NCBI GenBank assembly: GCA_020629995.1
Contig: JAHDCH010000093.1
Location: 1 to 8,829 of the forward strand
From: Pseudaestuariivita sp.
GTDB taxonomy: Bacteria; Pseudomonadota; Alphaproteobacteria; Rhodobacterales; Rhodobacteraceae
Reading direction: 5' to 3'
DNA length: 8,829 bases
How positions within the stretch are numbered: position 1 is the first letter of the stretch; the number at the start of each line of letters is the position of its first letter. A program made the translations under genes and the position numbers. A model generated the notes under the pieces. The model had not been told where the DNA came from. It did not search any database and saw nothing but the letters and a program-made list of their open reading frames with translations. This document shows, one piece after another, positions 7,063-8,829 of the stretch.

Positions 7063-7089
7063 CCGTCCAGCGCCGGGATGCTGCCGCGC

Positions 7090-7590
7090 TCAGCGGCGCG
7101 ATTCCAGCGCGTTGGACGCGCTCAGAACACGGATCCGGGCGATCCCGGCAAGATCCTGATCCGACACGCGGACACCTGCGGTCACCGTCCTTGCGCGGGT
7201 GGTCCCGACACTGCGGTTGAACGGATCGTACAGCGTGCGCAGCGCGTATGTATTCACGCCGTTCTCGCTGCTTTCCAGCACCAGCCGCGTGTCATGTGCG
7301 CCAAGCCGGTCGGTGATGCCCGTCGCGGTGATCACGGCGCCGCCCGGCAAGCGGTCGACGCGCAGCGCGGTCACCTGCGCAACCGGCACACCGGCATACA
7401 CCTTGGATCCGCGCCGCGAGGCAAAGATCGACCGTTCGGGGATCAGCGGATTGCTGGCCGCGGTTGCGTCGACTTCGACAGGTTCCGCGCGGCCAAACCA
7501 GTTGAACGGGTTCAGGCGCGACTCGCGCACCGCGCCGCAGCTGGCCAGCACAAAAGCGGACATGGTCAAAAGAAGCACTGCGCGTCGCAT
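7090..7590 (-). CDS. Predicted small lipoprotein of unknown function
   Basis: 166 aa. The start MRRAVLLLTMSAFVLASC is a lipoprotein signal with lipobox Leu15-Ala-Ser-Cys18, so Cys18 would be lipidated and the mature part is about 149 aa. Residue +2 is Gly rather than Asp, which under the usual Lol rule favours the outer membrane. The mature N-terminus has SRLNPFNWFG (24-33), Trp/Phe-rich, then a mostly beta-looking, Val/Thr/Arg-rich domain (about 52-160) with no Cys. I recognise the look of a Rhodobacterales-conserved hypothetical protein but no named family. AAGGG lies eight bases before the ATG. It diverges from sufE across 131 bases and converges with rnd; no operon partner on its strand is seen. 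Normal codon use supports a real gene. Confidence 0.82.
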   Translation of the reverse strand: MRRAVLLLTMSAFVLASCGAVRESRLNPFNWFGRAEPVEVDATAASNPLIPERSIFASRRGSKVYAGVPVAQVTALRVDRLPGGAVITATGITDRLGAHDTRLVLESSENGVNTYALRTLYDPFNRSVGTTRARTVTAGVRVSDQDLAGIARIRVLSASNALESRR

Positions 7591-7721
7591 GGGCGAACCC
7601 TTGTGGTATTTTGCGCCGACACTAGGGCATTGAAGGGCGGTTGAAAAGGCCGCCCGCGCTCTGGACGCGGGGACACGGCTGCCCTAACTCGGGTCACACA
7701 AAACGGCAGGAGACGTGAGCA

Positions 7722-8126
7722 ATGGCGCAGGCGGCATTCGAAGACATCGTGGCGGATTTCGAGTTTCTTGAAGACTGGGAAGACCGCTATCGCTATGTGA
7801 TCGAAAAAGGGCAGAAAATGCCCGCGCTCGAGGACGCTCTCAAGGTGCCGGCCACCAAGGTTGATGGCTGCGCCAGCCAGGTCTGGTTGCATCCCGAACC
7901 GGCCGGCGGCGTCTTTCACTTCAAAGGTGACAGCGATGCCATGATCGTGCGCGGTCTGATCGCGGTGCTGCGCGACCTTTATGACGGATTGTCGATGGCC
8001 GAGGTTGCGGGCGTCGATGCTGCCGCCGAATTCGGACGTCTGGGTCTCAACGATCACCTGTCGGCGCAGCGCTCGAACGGGCTGCGGGCGATGATCACCC
8101 GCATCCGCGAGACCGCCGCGGCCTAA
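7722..8126 (+). CDS. sufE: Cysteine desulfuration protein SufE
   Basis: 134 aa cytosolic sulfur-transfer protein. SufE accepts persulfide sulfur from the cysteine desulfurase SufS and hands it to the SufBCD scaffold for Fe-S cluster assembly. The family core is clear: EDWEDRYRYVIEKGQKMP (18-35), VPATKVDGCASQVWL (42-56) with the acceptor Cys50 (E. coli Cys51), and the later RGLIAVLRDLYDGLS stretch (77-91). It is the only cysteine in the protein. Length is typical. AGGAGA (7708-7713) sits eight bases before the ATG. It stands alone, away from any sufBCDS genes, as is common in alphaproteobacteria. Its TAA stop overlaps the end of the convergent DUF1638 gene. Confidence 0.95.
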   Translation: MAQAAFEDIVADFEFLEDWEDRYRYVIEKGQKMPALEDALKVPATKVDGCASQVWLHPEPAGGVFHFKGDSDAMIVRGLIAVLRDLYDGLSMAEVAGVDAAAEFGRLGLNDHLSAQRSNGLRAMITRIRETAAA

Positions 8127-8758
8127 CCTTTGGCGCGCGCGGCCAGAACCGTGGCCAGATCGCCGTAGCCGGTGAACCGCCGCTCAAAGCTCAGGCCAAG
8201 ACGCCGCGCGCAATCTTCGGCCTTGGCCGTCAGCGCGGGGTCTTCGGTCTGCGCCTGATAGACCAGCTTTTCGTAGTGGCCAAAATAGCTTGGCAGCAGT
8301 TCGGGGTGCCGGTCCAGGCCAAGCGGTTTCCAGACAAAGGCGTCGAACTGCCGGGTCAGAAAATCGGTCAGGTAGAAGGTCGTGATCTCGTCTTCGCTGA
8401 GCGTGGCAAAGCGGTCGTTGCCTTCGAAAAAGCTGTAGCAATGCGGGCCTGCCACCATCTCTACGCCCAATGCACGGCAGGCGGCGGCAAGCTGGCCGCC
8501 GGTGCCGCAATCGGCGTAGACGACAAAGATGTCGTCATAGGCGTCGCGATGCTTTGCCACGGCCTTTTCGACCTCGGGGACGATCTTGTCGGGATGAATG
8601 TGCAGGATGGCAGGCAGGCATTGCAGGTCCATGTGGTCCCAGCCGTTGGCCTCTCTCAGTGCGAGAATCTCGCGCGCCAGCGCCCCGCAAGCCAGCAGCA
8701 GGATACGGCCCTCGCCCGTGGGGGAAAGTCCGGCGGTGGTGAGGCTGCGGTCGTCCAT
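8123..8758 (-). CDS. DUF1638 domain-containing protein
   Basis: 211 aa, cytosolic (no signal peptide or membrane span). I recognise the DUF1638 pattern: LLLACGALAREI (20-31), LQCLPAILHIHP (45-56), VVYADCGTGGQL (79-90), GPHCYSFFEGN (104-114), FYLTDFLTRQFDAFVWKPLGL (128-148) and FERRFTGYGD (191-200). Cys24, Cys47, Cys84 and His106-Cys107 fall in the conserved blocks and could bind a metal or cofactor; this is inference. Biochemical function is not known to me. Such genes are found in methanogens and Rhodobacterales, often near corrinoid-dependent methyltransferase genes, so it may be the last gene of a methyltransferase locus beyond the right edge. The ATG at 8758 lacks a strong ribosome site, and the same frame stays open to the window edge. 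A terminator-like stem lies 25 bases upstream. The TAG stop overlaps the sufE stop. Confidence 0.85.
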   Translation of the reverse strand: MDDRSLTTAGLSPTGEGRILLLACGALAREILALREANGWDHMDLQCLPAILHIHPDKIVPEVEKAVAKHRDAYDDIFVVYADCGTGGQLAAACRALGVEMVAGPHCYSFFEGNDRFATLSEDEITTFYLTDFLTRQFDAFVWKPLGLDRHPELLPSYFGHYEKLVYQAQTEDPALTAKAEDCARRLGLSFERRFTGYGDLATVLAARAKG

Positions 8759-8782
8759 ACATCGGTCAGACCGCAGCCTGCG

Positions 8783-8823
8783 ATAAAACGCAAGCCTTGC
8801 GGCGGCACTCAGGCCGCCTTGCG
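8783..8823 (-). terminator. Intrinsic terminator-like structure just upstream of the DUF1638 gene
   Basis: Read on the minus strand: CGCAAG, then a perfect 6-bp stem GGCGGC/GCCGCC (8813-8818 with 8801-8806) with loop CTGAGT, then CGCAAG again, CTTGCG, and TTTTAT (8783-8788). CTTGCG at 8789-8794 can pair with either CGCAAG copy (8818-8823 or 8796-8801), so alternative folds exist. The GC-rich stems followed by a U-run fit an intrinsic terminator for a minus-strand gene beyond the right edge. One frame from the edge reads Thr-Ser-Arg-Lys-Ala-Ala then TGA (8809-8811), a possible tail of that gene. Confidence 0.5.
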
Positions 8824-8829
8824 CGACGT

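Noticed and set aside
7083..7097. GCCGC/GCGGC stem at the rnd-lipoprotein junction as a two-way terminator
   Set aside because: Only 5 bp, overlaps the lipoprotein stop, and has no T-run on either side.

Overview
The window looks like chromosomal housekeeping sequence from an alphaproteobacterium of the Rhodobacterales (Roseobacter/Rhodobacteraceae type). The evidence is the GC-rich, strongly codon-biased sequence, the purM-purN-rnd gene order, a very long UrtB with a periplasmic extension, and a DUF1638 protein. No close match was searched for, so genus is not assigned.

Layout. Positions 1-3555 (minus strand) hold the start of a urea ABC transporter operon, urtA-urtB-urtC. UrtC is cut by the left edge. 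A GC-rich hairpin lies between urtA and urtB. Positions 3556-4004 hold no convincing gene; this upstream region of urtA contains an 11-bp inverted repeat and smaller dyads. A tRNA-Ile2 (CAU anticodon) lies at 4005-4081 (minus). Its promoter appears to share a short divergent region with the promoter of purM. On the plus strand follow purM (4188-5234) and purN (5231-5821), overlapping by 4 bases, then rnd (RNase D, 5905-7062). A small minus-strand lipoprotein gene of unknown function (7090-7590) converges on rnd and diverges from sufE (7722-8126, plus). A minus-strand DUF1638 gene (8123-8758) overlaps the sufE stop codon tail to tail. The right edge holds a terminator-like structure for an unseen minus-strand gene.

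How the genes work together. UrtA captures urea in the periplasm, and UrtB and UrtC form the inner-membrane channel; the ATPases UrtD and UrtE are expected beyond the left edge. PurN and PurM catalyse steps 3 and 5 of de novo purine synthesis (GAR to FGAR, FGAM to AIR). RNase D matures tRNA 3' ends. SufE passes persulfide sulfur to Fe-S cluster assembly. The tRNA needs TilS-made lysidine to read AUA. The DUF1638 protein may belong to a corrinoid methyltransferase locus outside the window.

I found no mobile element, CRISPR array, phage gene or clear new defence or biosynthetic system. The points most worth a second look are the DUF1638 protein with its conserved-looking cysteines, the unusually long UrtB extension, and the dyad-rich DNA upstream of urtA.
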